A model generated the notes under the pieces. The model did not search any database. It saw only the letters and a list, made by a program, of their open reading frames with translations, and was not told where the DNA came from. Position numbers and translations under genes: made by a program. A stretch of DNA of 32,435 bases from Pseudaeromonas sp041911695 (lineage in GTDB: Bacteria > Pseudomonadota > Gammaproteobacteria > Enterobacterales > Aeromonadaceae). The stretch spans positions 1 through 32,435 of the forward strand of contig JAYROM010000176.1 of NCBI GenBank assembly GCA_041911695.1, written 5' to 3'. Numbering within the stretch: the stretch's first letter is position 1; each line of letters starts with the position of its first letter. This document shows, piece after piece, positions 17,671 to 24,767 of this stretch.

Positions 17671-17701
17671 CCACCGCGTGATATGCATTGGACCGCGGTG
17701 G
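17671..17701 (+). promoter_or_regulatory. GC-rich stem-loop in the secA leader
   Basis: CCACCGCG (17671-17678) and CGCGGTGG (17694-17701) form a perfect 8-bp stem around a 15-nt loop, 72 nt before secA. A short TTT follows, too little for a clear terminator. It is a candidate attenuator or SecA-binding mRNA element. Confidence 0.5.
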
Positions 17702-17752
17702 TTTCACGGTGTTGAGTTGAGGTGGCTTCCCTCCCGGGGTGAAGCGAGACAA

Positions 17753-17770
17753 TAACCAGAGAGTTGGTTA
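17753..17770 (+). promoter_or_regulatory. Hairpin presenting the secA ribosome-binding site
   Basis: TAACCA (17753-17758) pairs perfectly with TGGTTA (17765-17770). The loop GAGAGT contains the only purine-rich SD-like bases before ATG 17774, so folding would constrain initiation. In E. coli, secA translation is controlled by folding of the secM-secA mRNA; a comparable role here is inference. Confidence 0.5.
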
Positions 17771-17773
17771 AAG

Positions 17774-20515
17774 ATGATTACAAGTTTACTTACCAAGATC
17801 GTTGGCAGCAGTAATGATCGGACGCTAAAAAAACTGCGCAAGGTTGTTAAGCAAATCAATGCCATGGAGCCGCAGTTTGAATCCCTCTCCGACGCTGATC
17901 TGAAAGCCAAGACGGCTGAGTTCCGCCAGCGATTGGATCAGGGCGAGACCTTGGAGCAACTGCTGCCGGAAGCCTTCGCCACCGTGCGTGAAGCCTCGCG
18001 CCGTGTGTTTGGCATGCGCCACTTTGACGTCCAGCTGATGGGCGGCATGGTGCTGAACAATAACCAGATTGCTGAAATGAAGACCGGTGAAGGGAAGACC
18101 CTGACCGCGACCCTGCCGGCCTATCTGAACGGCCTGACTGGCCGCGGCGTGCATGTGGTCACCGTTAACGACTACCTGGCCAAACGTGACGCCGAGTGGA
18201 ACCGTCCGCTGTTTGAATTCCTCGGTCTGTCGGTCGGTTGCAACCTGCCAGGCATGACCCACGAAGAGAAGCATGTCGCCTATGCGGCCGACATCACCTA
18301 CGGTACCAACAACGAGTTCGGCTTCGATTACCTGCGTGACAACATGGCGTTCGCGCCGGAACAGCGTGTCCAACGTCCGCTGTTCTATGCCCTGGTCGAC
18401 GAAGTGGACTCGGTGCTGATTGACGAAGCGCGTACCCCGCTGATTATCTCCGGCGCCGCCGAAGACAGCTCCGAGCTGTATATCCAGGTCAACAAGCTGA
18501 TCCCGTTACTGCAGAAGCAGGACAAGGAAGACACCGAAGAGTATCGCGGTGACGGCCACTACACCGTGGACGAAAAGGCGCGCCAGGCGCTGCTGACTGA
18601 AAACGGTCAGATCTATATGGAAGAGTTGCTCAAGCAGAACGGTCTGATGAGCGATGACGACTCCCTGTTCTCCGCCTCCAACATCACCCTGCTGCATCAC
18701 GTCAATGCAGCCCTGCGTGCGCACACCCTGTTTGAGCGCAACGTCGACTACATCGTCAAGGACGGTGAGGTAGTGATCGTTGATGAGCACACCGGTCGTA
18801 CCATGTCCGGCCGCCGTTGGTCTGAAGGTCTGCATCAGGCCATCGAAGCCAAGGAAGGGGTGCGCATCCAGAATGAAAACCAGACCCTGGCCTCTATTAC
18901 CTTCCAGAATTACTTCCGTCTGTACGAGAAGCTGGCGGGGATGACCGGGACTGCGGATACCGAAGCCTACGAATTCCAACAGATTTATGGTCTTAACACC
19001 GTGGTGTTGCCGACCAACCGTCCGATGATCCGTAAAGACATGGGCGATCTGGTCTACCTGACCGCTGATGAAAAGTACGCGGCCATCGTGCAGGATATCA
19101 AGGATCGGGTGGCCGAAGGGCGTCCGGTTTTGGTGGGCACCATCTCTATCGAAAACTCTGAACTGATCTCCAATGTGCTGAACAAGCAGGGCATCAAGCA
19201 TCAGGTGCTGAATGCCAAGTTCCACGCCATGGAAGCGGATATCGTCGCTCAGGCCGGTCGTGCCGGTGCGGTCACCATCGCCACCAATATGGCGGGTCGT
19301 GGTACCGACATCGTGCTCGGTGGTAACTGGCAGGCCGAGCTGGCCAAGCTGGAGAACCCGACGCCGGAGCAGGTTGCCGCGATCAAGACCGAATGGCAGA
19401 CCCTGCATGATGAGGTGATTGCTGCGGGTGGTCTGCACATCATCGGTACTGAACGCCACGAATCGCGCCGTATCGACAACCAGTTGCGTGGTCGTTCCGG
19501 TCGTCAGGGTGACCCGGGTTCCTCGCGCTTCTATCTGTCGATGGAAGATACGCTGATGCGTATTTTTGCCTCCGACCGTGTCACCGGCATGATGAAGAAG
19601 CTGGGCATGGAGTATGGCGAGGCGATCGAACATCCGTGGGTAACCAAGGCGATCGAGAATGCGCAGCGTAAGGTCGAAGCGCGCAACTTCGATATCCGTA
19701 AGAATCTGCTTGAGTTCGATGACGTCGCCAACGACCAGCGTAAGGTGGTCTATGAGCAGCGTAACGAACTGCTGGATGCTGGCAATATCAGCGAAACCAT
19801 CTCCGTGATCCGCGGTGATGTGCTGAATGCAGTGATCAGCGAGTACATTCCGCCGCAATCGTTGGACGAAACCTGGGATGTGCCGGGGCTGGAACAGCGC
19901 CTGCAGCGTGACTTCAGTCTGGATCTGCCGATCGCCAAGTGGCTGGATGAAGACGACAAGCTGTTTGAAGATCTGCTGCGCGACCGTATCGTCGCTGAAG
20001 CTGACACTATCTACCAGTCGAAGAAGGCCCTGGTGGGTGATGAGGTGATGCAACAGTTCGAGAAGTCGATCATGATGCAGAGCCTCGACAACCTGTGGAA
20101 GGAGCATCTGGCGGCGATGGATCATCTGCGTCAGGGTATCCATCTGCGCGGTTATGCGCAGAAGAATCCGAAGCAGGAGTACAAGCGCGAGTCGTTTGAA
20201 CTGTTCACCCAGATGCTGGAAAGCCTGAAGCTGGAAGTGATCACCATCCTCTCTCGTGTGCAGGTACAGGAACGCGATGTCGACGCGATTGAAGAGCAGC
20301 GTCGTCGTGCCGAAGAGGCGCCGCGTAACTACACCCATGCTGCGGCCAGCGCGATGGCCGGTGACGAGGACGAGTCGGCGGCAGCCGGCGAGGCGGAAGG
20401 GGCCGCACCGGTCGCCGCTGAACCGTATGTGCGTGGCGACAAGGTGGGTCGAAATGATCCGTGCCCGTGCGGCTCTGGCAAGAAGTACAAGCACTGCCAC
20501 GGTCAGCTGAGTTAA
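17774..20515 (+). CDS. secA: Preprotein translocase ATPase SecA
   Basis: SecA is the motor that drives unfolded preproteins through SecYEG using ATP, partly membrane-bound. It has 913 residues (E. coli 901). Visible are Walker A TGEGKT (104-109), the DEVDSVLIDEARTPLIISG Walker B segment, the preprotein cross-linking region, GRGTDIVLGG and GRSGRQGDPGSSRF in the second nucleotide fold, and WKEHLAAMDHLRQGIHLRGY of the helical scaffold. The C-terminal zinc finger has C897, C899, C908 and H909 in CPCGSGKKYKHCH, which binds SecB and phospholipid. A terminator follows 20 nt downstream. Confidence 0.98.
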   Translation: MITSLLTKIVGSSNDRTLKKLRKVVKQINAMEPQFESLSDADLKAKTAEFRQRLDQGETLEQLLPEAFATVREASRRVFGMRHFDVQLMGGMVLNNNQIAEMKTGEGKTLTATLPAYLNGLTGRGVHVVTVNDYLAKRDAEWNRPLFEFLGLSVGCNLPGMTHEEKHVAYAADITYGTNNEFGFDYLRDNMAFAPEQRVQRPLFYALVDEVDSVLIDEARTPLIISGAAEDSSELYIQVNKLIPLLQKQDKEDTEEYRGDGHYTVDEKARQALLTENGQIYMEELLKQNGLMSDDDSLFSASNITLLHHVNAALRAHTLFERNVDYIVKDGEVVIVDEHTGRTMSGRRWSEGLHQAIEAKEGVRIQNENQTLASITFQNYFRLYEKLAGMTGTADTEAYEFQQIYGLNTVVLPTNRPMIRKDMGDLVYLTADEKYAAIVQDIKDRVAEGRPVLVGTISIENSELISNVLNKQGIKHQVLNAKFHAMEADIVAQAGRAGAVTIATNMAGRGTDIVLGGNWQAELAKLENPTPEQVAAIKTEWQTLHDEVIAAGGLHIIGTERHESRRIDNQLRGRSGRQGDPGSSRFYLSMEDTLMRIFASDRVTGMMKKLGMEYGEAIEHPWVTKAIENAQRKVEARNFDIRKNLLEFDDVANDQRKVVYEQRNELLDAGNISETISVIRGDVLNAVISEYIPPQSLDETWDVPGLEQRLQRDFSLDLPIAKWLDEDDKLFEDLLRDRIVAEADTIYQSKKALVGDEVMQQFEKSIMMQSLDNLWKEHLAAMDHLRQGIHLRGYAQKNPKQEYKRESFELFTQMLESLKLEVITILSRVQVQERDVDAIEEQRRRAEEAPRNYTHAAASAMAGDEDESAAAGEAEGAAPVAAEPYVRGDKVGRNDPCPCGSGKKYKHCHGQLS

Positions 20516-20533
20516 GCTAATGCGGTAGGTAAA

Positions 20534-20560
20534 CAAGGCGGCTTCGGCCGCCTTTTGTTT
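20534..20560 (+). terminator. secA terminator
   Basis: GGCGGC-TTCG-GCCGCC (20537-20552) is a stable UUCG-capped stem followed by TTTTGTTT, between secA and mutT. Confidence 0.93.
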
Positions 20561-20612
20561 TCCGGTCTCGAGCGTGGCGCGTGGCCGGAGCATGACAGGT
20601 AAGGAGTCGGTG

Positions 20613-21017
20613 ATGTCAGCGCGCAAGAAACGGGTGCATGTAGCGGTTGGGGTGATTGAGAATGGTCAGGATGAGATTCTGATTAGCCTGCGAGGCGCCA
20701 GTCAGCATCAGGCCGGCAAGTGGGAGTTCCCGGGCGGCAAGGTGGAGGAGGGAGAGGCCGTTGGCAAGGCGCTGGCGCGCGAATTGCGCGAGGAGTTGGG
20801 GATTGAGGTCCTGGCCTGTTCGCCGTTAATGACAGTCAGCCATGACTATGCGGATAAGGCTGTGCTGCTCGACGTCTGGCGGGTGACCGCCTTTATGGGC
20901 GAGCCGCAGGGGCTGGAGGGGCAACCGGTACGCTGGGTGCCGCGCCATGCGCTGGCTGATTATGAGTTTCCCGAGGCCAATACGCCGATTATGCTGCGAG
21001 TCTGTGCCGGGGCCTGA
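20613..21017 (+). CDS. mutT: 8-oxo-dGTP diphosphatase MutT
   Basis: MutT is a Nudix hydrolase that clears 8-oxo-dGTP from the nucleotide pool and so prevents A:T to C:G transversions. The 134-residue product (E. coli 129) carries a complete Nudix box at 42-64: G42, E48, R56-E57-L58, E60-E61, G63-I64. KWEFPGGK precedes it. ATG 20613 is chosen for the AAGGAG SD 6 nt upstream; an in-frame GTG at 20574 would add 13 residues not typical of MutT. The secA-mutT order is shared with E. coli, but a terminator lies between them. It converges with fldB, 15 nt away. Confidence 0.94.
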   Translation: MSARKKRVHVAVGVIENGQDEILISLRGASQHQAGKWEFPGGKVEEGEAVGKALARELREELGIEVLACSPLMTVSHDYADKAVLLDVWRVTAFMGEPQGLEGQPVRWVPRHALADYEFPEANTPIMLRVCAGA

Positions 21018-21032
21018 TCGGCAGGGCTTAGC

Positions 21033-21548
21033 TTAGGGCGCCAGCAGGTCTTCGACCACACCGGGCAACCAAGCATCCAGGCGTTGTTCGGTGAGGTCGT
21101 ACTGGCTGGTTTCATCCAGTGCCAGGCCAACAAACCACTCACCATCGGCGGTCAACGCCTTGGAGGCGTCAAATTCGTAGCCCTCGTTGGGCCAGTAGCC
21201 GACCAGTTGGCAGCCTTGGGTCAGCAGTTGGTCATGCAGCAGTCCCATCGCATCCAGAAACCACTCGCCATAACCCGCTTGGTCACCGAGACCAAACAGC
21301 GCCACGCGCTTGCCGTGCAGATCAACCGTGGTCAGCGCCGCCCAACTGGCTTGCCAATCCTCCTGCAATTCGCCGAAATCCCAAGTGGAGATACCGAGCA
21401 GCAGGCAGTCATAGGCGGTCATCTGGCTAACCGGGGTCTCTTTAAGGTTATGCAGGGTCACCAGATCTGCGCCCAGACGGGCCTGGATCTTTTCGGCCAC
21501 CATTTCGGTGTAGCAGGTGCTGGAGCCGTAAAACAAACCGATTTTCAT
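21033..21548 (-). CDS. fldB: Long-chain flavodoxin FldB
   Basis: FldB is a small cytoplasmic FMN-binding electron carrier. The product has 171 residues, the size of long-chain flavodoxins. The phosphate loop GLFYGSSTCYTE at 4-15 and the FMN-flanking segments GISTWDFGELQEDW and FGLGDQAGYGEWFLDA match FldB more closely than FldA as I recall them, including CYTE in the loop. GYWPNEGYEFDASKAL and FVGLALDETSQYDLT follow the FldB pattern. ATG 21548 begins the conserved sequence; upstream in-frame codons add only low-complexity residues. In E. coli fldB lies near xerD, so its place here between mutT and a ParA-type pair is lineage-specific. Confidence 0.93.
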   Translation of the reverse strand: MKIGLFYGSSTCYTEMVAEKIQARLGADLVTLHNLKETPVSQMTAYDCLLLGISTWDFGELQEDWQASWAALTTVDLHGKRVALFGLGDQAGYGEWFLDAMGLLHDQLLTQGCQLVGYWPNEGYEFDASKALTADGEWFVGLALDETSQYDLTEQRLDAWLPGVVEDLLAP

Positions 21549-21694
21549 ATCATGCCTGACTGATGAAACACGCCGGCGATGGTAACAAAACCGGGCTGAG
21601 GTGGCGAGGGCGAGACCGCCGAGCGGTGTGCTCGGTCGCCACGGAAAGGATGCGCCTGTTGGCAATGCCAGTCAGTGAGCGACGCAGAGATAGC

Positions 21695-21714
21695 CGGTTG
21701 AGCCAACCGTTGGC
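21695..21714. repeat. Two overlapping inverted repeats after the ParA/RHH pair
   Basis: CGGTTG-AGC-CAACCG (21695-21709) and GCCAAC-C-GTTGGC (21702-21714) overlap, so the motif GGTTG/CCAAC appears three times in alternating orientation. It lies 17 nt downstream of the stop of the ribbon-helix-helix gene (- strand). It may be a terminator (no clear T run follows on the - strand) or a binding site for the RHH protein. The rest of 21549-21731 shows no gene; it must contain the fldB promoter. Confidence 0.5.
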
Positions 21715-21731
21715 GGCAGGGATGCCGCGGA

Positions 21732-22112
21732 TTACTTCTTGGGCGGATCGAACAGATGATTAAAGCGTTCGTAGATCAGATCGCGCTCCTCGGGGGGTAA
21801 CTGATAGAAATAGTGGGTAAACATGCGCAACAGTTGCGAGCGGTTGCGGCCATCCTCTTCGGCTATTCGTTTTAGATTATCAATGCTTTCCAGACTCATC
21901 GAGTAAGTGGCTTTCTTGAAGATGGCGCGCAGGGCGGCGGTCTCCTCATCTTCATCCTCCTGCTCGTCAGGCAGCATCAGGCCACCGCGTAACTGACCCT
22001 GGGCATAGAGTTCGGCTTCATTGATAAATTCATCCAAGGTCGGTCGAGCCGCTGCGGCCGGTGTCTCTTGGCTGGGGTTTTGCCCTTTTTTTTTCAGATC
22101 CGAGAGGCCCAT
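21732..22112 (-). CDS. Small ribbon-helix-helix protein, ParA partner (ParG-like)
   Basis: No named family recognised with certainty. The 126-residue product has a basic start (MGLSDLKKKGQ), a low-complexity Ala/Pro stretch, a very acidic run (DEQEDEDEE at about 49-57) and, at about 67-103, a pattern fitting a CopG/Arc-type RHH fold: a beta strand ATYSMS, then helices around LESIDNLKRIAEEDG and RNRSQLLRMFTHYF. Type Ib partition systems pair a small ParA with an RHH protein whose flexible basic N terminus stimulates the ATPase; this layout fits, by inference. An AGGAGG overlaps the stop of the upstream ATPase gene, and the gap is 9 nt, so translation is probably coupled. Confidence 0.8.
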   Translation of the reverse strand: MGLSDLKKKGQNPSQETPAAAARPTLDEFINEAELYAQGQLRGGLMLPDEQEDEDEETAALRAIFKKATYSMSLESIDNLKRIAEEDGRNRSQLLRMFTHYFYQLPPEERDLIYERFNHLFDPPKK

Positions 22113-22121
22113 ACCTGCCTC

Positions 22122-22763
22122 CTAGAGGTTAAGAAACTCTTTGGCGATCGCTCGGATCTCCTCGGCTGCCTTGCCTTCAGGCTCGATCTCCATCACCGAG
22201 AGGCCGCGTTCTTCGCTGTCGTCATAGACATTACGGCTGTAGATGATGTTCTCAAGTACCTGCACGCAGAATGTCCGGCAGACCTCCTTGGCCTCCAGAA
22301 TGCGTTTGGCCTGGTTAGGCAGCGCCGGGCATTGGGTCATCACCACAGCGGCATTCAGTGACGGATTGACCATCTTGCAGGTGGTAATGATGTCTTCCAT
22401 ATGCGGTAAGGTCTTGAGATCGCGGCGTTTCGGACGTAACGGGATCAGCGCATGCGACGCCACCGACATGGTCGAGCGCAGGGCGCGGTTGTCCTGACCG
22501 CCGCAATCTACTACCACAAAGTCGTAGCGGCTTTTCAGGCTGAGCAGATCTTCACGGATATTGCCATACAGTTGTACGCAATTGATCGACGGCAGATCGG
22601 TATTGTCCTTGCGCTCCTGGATCCAGTCCGAGGTCGTGCGCTGCGGGTCGCAGTCGACCAGCAGGACGTCGCCCTGATAATGCCGGCGGAAATAGACCGC
22701 CAGGTTTTGTGCCAGACAGCTCTTGCCGCTGCCACCTTTTTCACCACCGACGAGAAGTATCAT
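22122..22763 (-). CDS. ParA/MinD-superfamily ATPase (ParF-like)
   Basis: A P-loop ATPase of the deviant Walker A class, which forms dimers that position DNA or cell components. From ATG 22763 it has 213 residues. K9-GGSGKS-15 carries the signature lysine, DCDPQ at 37-41 is the Walker A' region, VVVDCGGQDN (84-92) is Walker B, and IPLRPKRRDL follows. It lacks the N-terminal DNA-binding domain of chromosomal or P1-type ParA, so it is of the small type Ib form (ParF-like). ATG 22763 is chosen over ATG 22799 because of a GGGGAAG SD and a -10 box at 22815-22810. The cargo is unknown; chromosome, plasmid remnant or protein-cluster positioning are all possible. Confidence 0.9.
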   Translation of the reverse strand: MILLVGGEKGGSGKSCLAQNLAVYFRRHYQGDVLLVDCDPQRTTSDWIQERKDNTDLPSINCVQLYGNIREDLLSLKSRYDFVVVDCGGQDNRALRSTMSVASHALIPLRPKRRDLKTLPHMEDIITTCKMVNPSLNAAVVMTQCPALPNQAKRILEAKEVCRTFCVQVLENIIYSRNVYDDSEERGLSVMEIEPEGKAAEEIRAIAKEFLNL

Positions 22764-22809
22764 AAGGGCTTCCCCCAAAACGGGTTCGGGAACTGTCATC
22801 GCTGGCTTG

Positions 22810-22815
22810 AGTATA
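22810..22815 (-). promoter_or_regulatory. Possible -10 box of the ParA/RHH operon
   Basis: On the - strand TATACT (22815 to 22810, 5/6) lies about 47 nt upstream of ATG 22763. The region 17 nt further upstream has no good -35 match, so an activator may be needed or the call may be wrong. Confidence 0.35.
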
Positions 22816-22844
22816 GATAAAGAATGGCAGGGTGGGGGAGGAAA

Positions 22845-22868
22845 CCGGGTGTCGGCAGGGACACCCGG
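22845..22868 (-). terminator. Probable terminator after pyrI
   Basis: CCGGGTGTC and GACACCCGG form a perfect 9-bp stem with a 6-nt loop, 13 nt after the pyrI stop on the - strand. Only TTT follows, so termination may be partial, but it separates pyrBI from the ParA/RHH pair. Confidence 0.68.
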
Positions 22869-22881
22869 CGATGTGGATAGC

Positions 22882-23346
22882 CTAGAAACTGGCGCTGACG
22901 ATCTCCTTGCTGAACGACTTCTCGCAATAGCGGCACTTCAGACGGACCACGCCGTTGACGTCGCGCACGGTGAAGTGGCTGGCGACCGGCTCGCTATGGC
23001 TGATGCAGTTGGAGTTCGGGCAGGCGAACACGCCGCTGATCTGCTCGGGCAGACGCAGCTGATGCTTCTTCACCACTTTGAAGTCTTGGATAATGTTGAC
23101 CGTGGCGTGCGGGGCAAACAGCGCCAGCTGGTTGGCCTGCATTTCGGTCAGCGAGGTGTTTTCCACCTTGATCAGATCCTTGGCGCCGAGGGCCGCGGAC
23201 GGCAGATTGAGGCCGACAGTGATGCGTTCGCGGGTATCGAGCAGGTGGAACAGTTTCAGGATCTTGATGCCCTGACCGGCCGGGATATGGTCGATCACGG
23301 AGCCGTTGCAGATGGCTTCGACCTGCAGTTGTTTCTTCTCGGACAT
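22882..23346 (-). CDS. pyrI: Aspartate carbamoyltransferase regulatory subunit PyrI
   Basis: PyrI is the regulatory chain of aspartate transcarbamoylase; it binds CTP and UTP (inhibition) or ATP (activation) and joins catalytic trimers. It has 154 residues (E. coli 153). The N-terminal nucleotide domain begins QVEAICNGSVIDHIPAGQGIKIL, and the zinc domain has C109, C114, C138 and C141, the same numbering as in E. coli. It lies 10 nt downstream of pyrB and is co-transcribed. Confidence 0.97.
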   Translation of the reverse strand: MSEKKQLQVEAICNGSVIDHIPAGQGIKILKLFHLLDTRERITVGLNLPSAALGAKDLIKVENTSLTEMQANQLALFAPHATVNIIQDFKVVKKHQLRLPEQISGVFACPNSNCISHSEPVASHFTVRDVNGVVRLKCRYCEKSFSKEIVSASF

Positions 23347-23356
23347 GGGGCGCTCC

Positions 23357-24280
23357 TTAGACAGTTTCGTTCAGCACGAGGGCCAGCAGGGCCTGGCGGG
23401 CATACACACCGTTTTCGGCCTGTTCGAAGTAGTAGGCATGCGAAGTGGCATCGACATCAATATGGATCTCATCAACGCGTGGCAGCGGGTGCAGGATCTT
23501 CATATTCGGTCGCGCCGTGGCCAGCATGTCGGCGGTGAGCACGTACTTGGCGGCGATATGGCGGTACTCGGTCTCGTCAAAACGCTCTTTCTGCACCCGG
23601 GTCATATACAGGATGTCGAGGTGCGGCATGATCTCCTCGATGGTTTCATGCACGCTGAACTCGACCCCACGCTCAGTCAGCTCCTCGCACAGGTAGTCCG
23701 GCATCGCCAGCGCCTCCGGGGAGACCAGATAGAGGCGAGCGCCGAACAGGCTGAGGGCTTGCGCCAGCGAGTGCACGGTGCGGCCATATTTCAGGTCGCC
23801 GACGAAGGCAACGTTCAGACCATCCAGCCGCCCCTGGGTCTCATACAGGGTAAACAGATCGAGCAGGGTCTGGGTTGGATGCTGGTTGGAGCCATCTCCG
23901 GCGTTGATCACCGGTACGCGCGAGAATTCGGCCGCCAGACGGGCGGCGCCCTCCTTCGGATGACGCATCACAAAGGCATCGGTATACGAGGTGATGATGC
24001 GGACTGAGTCTGCCAGGGTCTCGCCCTTTTTGGCCAGCGAGGTGTTGCCGGCATCGGCAAAACCGATGACATTGCCACCGAGGCGCTGGACTGCGGTCTC
24101 GAACGACAGACGGGTGCGGGTCGAGGCCTCGAAGAAGCAGCTCGCCACCAGGCGGTTGCGCAGCAGGTCATGACGGGGCTCCGCCTTCAGGCGGGCCGCG
24201 GTTTCCACCACCAGTTCCAGTTCAGGGCGACTGAGGTCGGAGATGGAAATGATGTGCTTCTGGTAGAGGGGATTGGCCAT
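23357..24280 (-). CDS. pyrB: Aspartate carbamoyltransferase catalytic subunit PyrB
   Basis: PyrB condenses carbamoyl phosphate with aspartate, the first committed step of pyrimidine synthesis. It has 307 residues (E. coli 311 including Met). The carbamoyl phosphate loop STRTR lies at 53-57 in FFEASTRTRLSFETA, the mobile 80s loop appears as SLAKKGE, and HPTQTLLDLFT and LHPLPRVDEI are conserved. It starts 13 nt after the leader ORF stop, with a GAGGA SD. Expression is controlled by the attenuator upstream. Confidence 0.98.
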   Translation of the reverse strand: MANPLYQKHIISISDLSRPELELVVETAARLKAEPRHDLLRNRLVASCFFEASTRTRLSFETAVQRLGGNVIGFADAGNTSLAKKGETLADSVRIITSYTDAFVMRHPKEGAARLAAEFSRVPVINAGDGSNQHPTQTLLDLFTLYETQGRLDGLNVAFVGDLKYGRTVHSLAQALSLFGARLYLVSPEALAMPDYLCEELTERGVEFSVHETIEEIMPHLDILYMTRVQKERFDETEYRHIAAKYVLTADMLATARPNMKILHPLPRVDEIHIDVDATSHAYYFEQAENGVYARQALLALVLNETV

Positions 24281-24293
24281 TGTCCGGGGTTCC

Positions 24294-24425
24294 TCATGGC
24301 AGGGGCAGGCAGAAAAAAGCCCCGAAAACGGGGCTTAAAGGATCAGGCAGATCGTGCGGGAACAGCGACACACCGGGCTGACAGAGGCCCGGACGCGACG
24401 GTAGGAAAACGTTTGAATAGGTCAT
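24294..24425 (-). CDS. pyrL: pyrBI operon leader peptide PyrL
   Basis: A 43-codon leader ORF whose translation sets pyrBI attenuation. It starts at ATG 24425 (MTYSNVFLP) with GAGA 8 nt upstream, 26 nt after the predicted transcript start, and reads straight through the attenuator hairpin, giving VFGAFFC over the stem and T run; the E. coli PyrL peptide contains the same GAFFC. It stops 13 nt before pyrB. In the known model, low UTP makes RNA polymerase pause in the U-rich leader, the ribosome catches up and prevents the terminator from forming. An in-frame ATG at 24440 lacks an SD. A second, shorter-ranged frame from 24475 starts upstream of the transcript start and is rejected. Confidence 0.85.
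   Translation of the reverse strand: MTYSNVFLPSRPGLCQPGVSLFPHDLPDPLSPVFGAFFCLPLP
24313..24336 (-). terminator. pyrBI attenuator
   Basis: On the - strand GCCCCG-TTTT-CGGGGC (24334 to 24319) is followed by TTTTTT (24318-24313) inside the leader ORF, 33 nt before pyrB. An upstream hairpin CCGGGC/GCCCGG with an 8-nt loop (24373-24392) is a likely RNA polymerase pause site, and U-rich stretches such as CGTTTTCCT lie before it. Confidence 0.93.
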
Positions 24426-24457
24426 CCCTGGTTCTCGCATCGATATGTGCGGCGGCG

Positions 24458-24486
24458 ATTATAGAGCAAGCCATGGTCTTGGATAA
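24458..24486 (-). promoter_or_regulatory. pyrLBI promoter
   Basis: On the - strand -10 TATAAT (24463-24458, 6/6) with a 17-nt spacer to TTATCC (24486-24481, 3/6). The predicted start is near 24451, giving a short UTR before pyrL. Confidence 0.65.
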
Positions 24487-24581
24487 AGGCAGGATTGGCG
24501 CCATTTTGTGAGCTGGCTCGATCTCTGGTTGGCCGGCCGGCTATTTGTTGCGCACTCGGTTCGCCAAGCAGGAAAAAGGCC

Positions 24582-24609
24582 TTTACCTTTAGAGGTCAGT
24601 TTGTATAAT
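24582..24609 (+). promoter_or_regulatory. tRNA-Trp promoter
   Basis: TTTACC (24582-24587, 4/6), a 16-nt spacer and TATAAT (24604-24609, 6/6), followed by a GC-rich discriminator GCGCC. Such discriminators are typical of stringently controlled stable RNA promoters. The start is near 24616, about 10 nt before the tRNA. Confidence 0.72.
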
Positions 24610-24625
24610 GCGCCTCGTTGATTGC

Positions 24626-24702
24626 AGGGGCGTAGTTCCAATTGGTAGAACAGCGGTCTCCAAAACCGATGGTTGGGGGTTCGAATCCCTCCGCCCCTGC
24701 CA
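24626..24702 (+). tRNA. trpT: tRNA-Trp (anticodon CCA)
   Basis: A full cloverleaf can be drawn: acceptor AGGGGCG/CGCCCCT, D stem GTTC/GAAC, anticodon loop CTCCAAA with anticodon CCA at 24660-24662, T arm GGGGG-TTCGAAT-CCCTC, discriminator G and encoded CCA (24700-24702). The outermost anticodon-stem pair is G:A rather than Watson-Crick, which leaves four good pairs. It is a single gene with its own promoter and terminator. Confidence 0.97.
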
Positions 24703-24710
24703 AGATACAG

Positions 24711-24734
24711 AAAACCCGCCGAAAGGCGGGTTTT
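24711..24734. terminator. Bidirectional terminator between tRNA-Trp and viaA
   Basis: AAAACCCGCC-GAAA-GGCGGGTTTT is a GNRA-capped 6-bp GC stem flanked by A and T runs, so it can stop both the tRNA-Trp transcript (+) and the ravA-viaA transcript (-). Confidence 0.93.
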
Positions 24735-24767
24735 CGCTTTTCTGCACCAGCCATTTCCACCATCGTG

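Larger units (their letters stand above)
17380..17773 (+). other. secA leader region without recognisable secM
   Basis: About 394 nt between the lpxC terminators and secA. E. coli has secM here. I find no ORF with a signal peptide and no SecM arrest motif (FxxxxWIxxxxGIRAGP). The longest + frame (61 codons from a TTG at 17465) has neither and no SD. A possible -35 TTGACC lies at 17612-17617, but the spacing-matched -10 (TGTCAC) is weak. The last 110 nt hold three hairpins: 17671-17701, 17725-17745 (GCTTC/GAAGC with inner CC/GG) and 17753-17770. Confidence 0.6.

Noticed and set aside
18506..20626. A 706-codon open frame on the - strand across secA
   Set aside because: It is fully antisense to secA, whose protein is conserved end to end; the product is His/Thr/Leu-biased with no recognisable domain. 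Long shadow frames are expected in GC-rich genes.
22871..22879. TGTGGATAG resembling a DnaA box
   Set aside because: A single copy with one mismatch, no cluster and no AT-rich region; expected by chance.
24344..24475. An alternative 43-codon leader frame upstream of pyrB starting at ATG 24475
   Set aside because: Its start codon lies upstream of the -10 box, so it would not be in the transcript; the frame that reads through the attenuator matches known PyrL behaviour.
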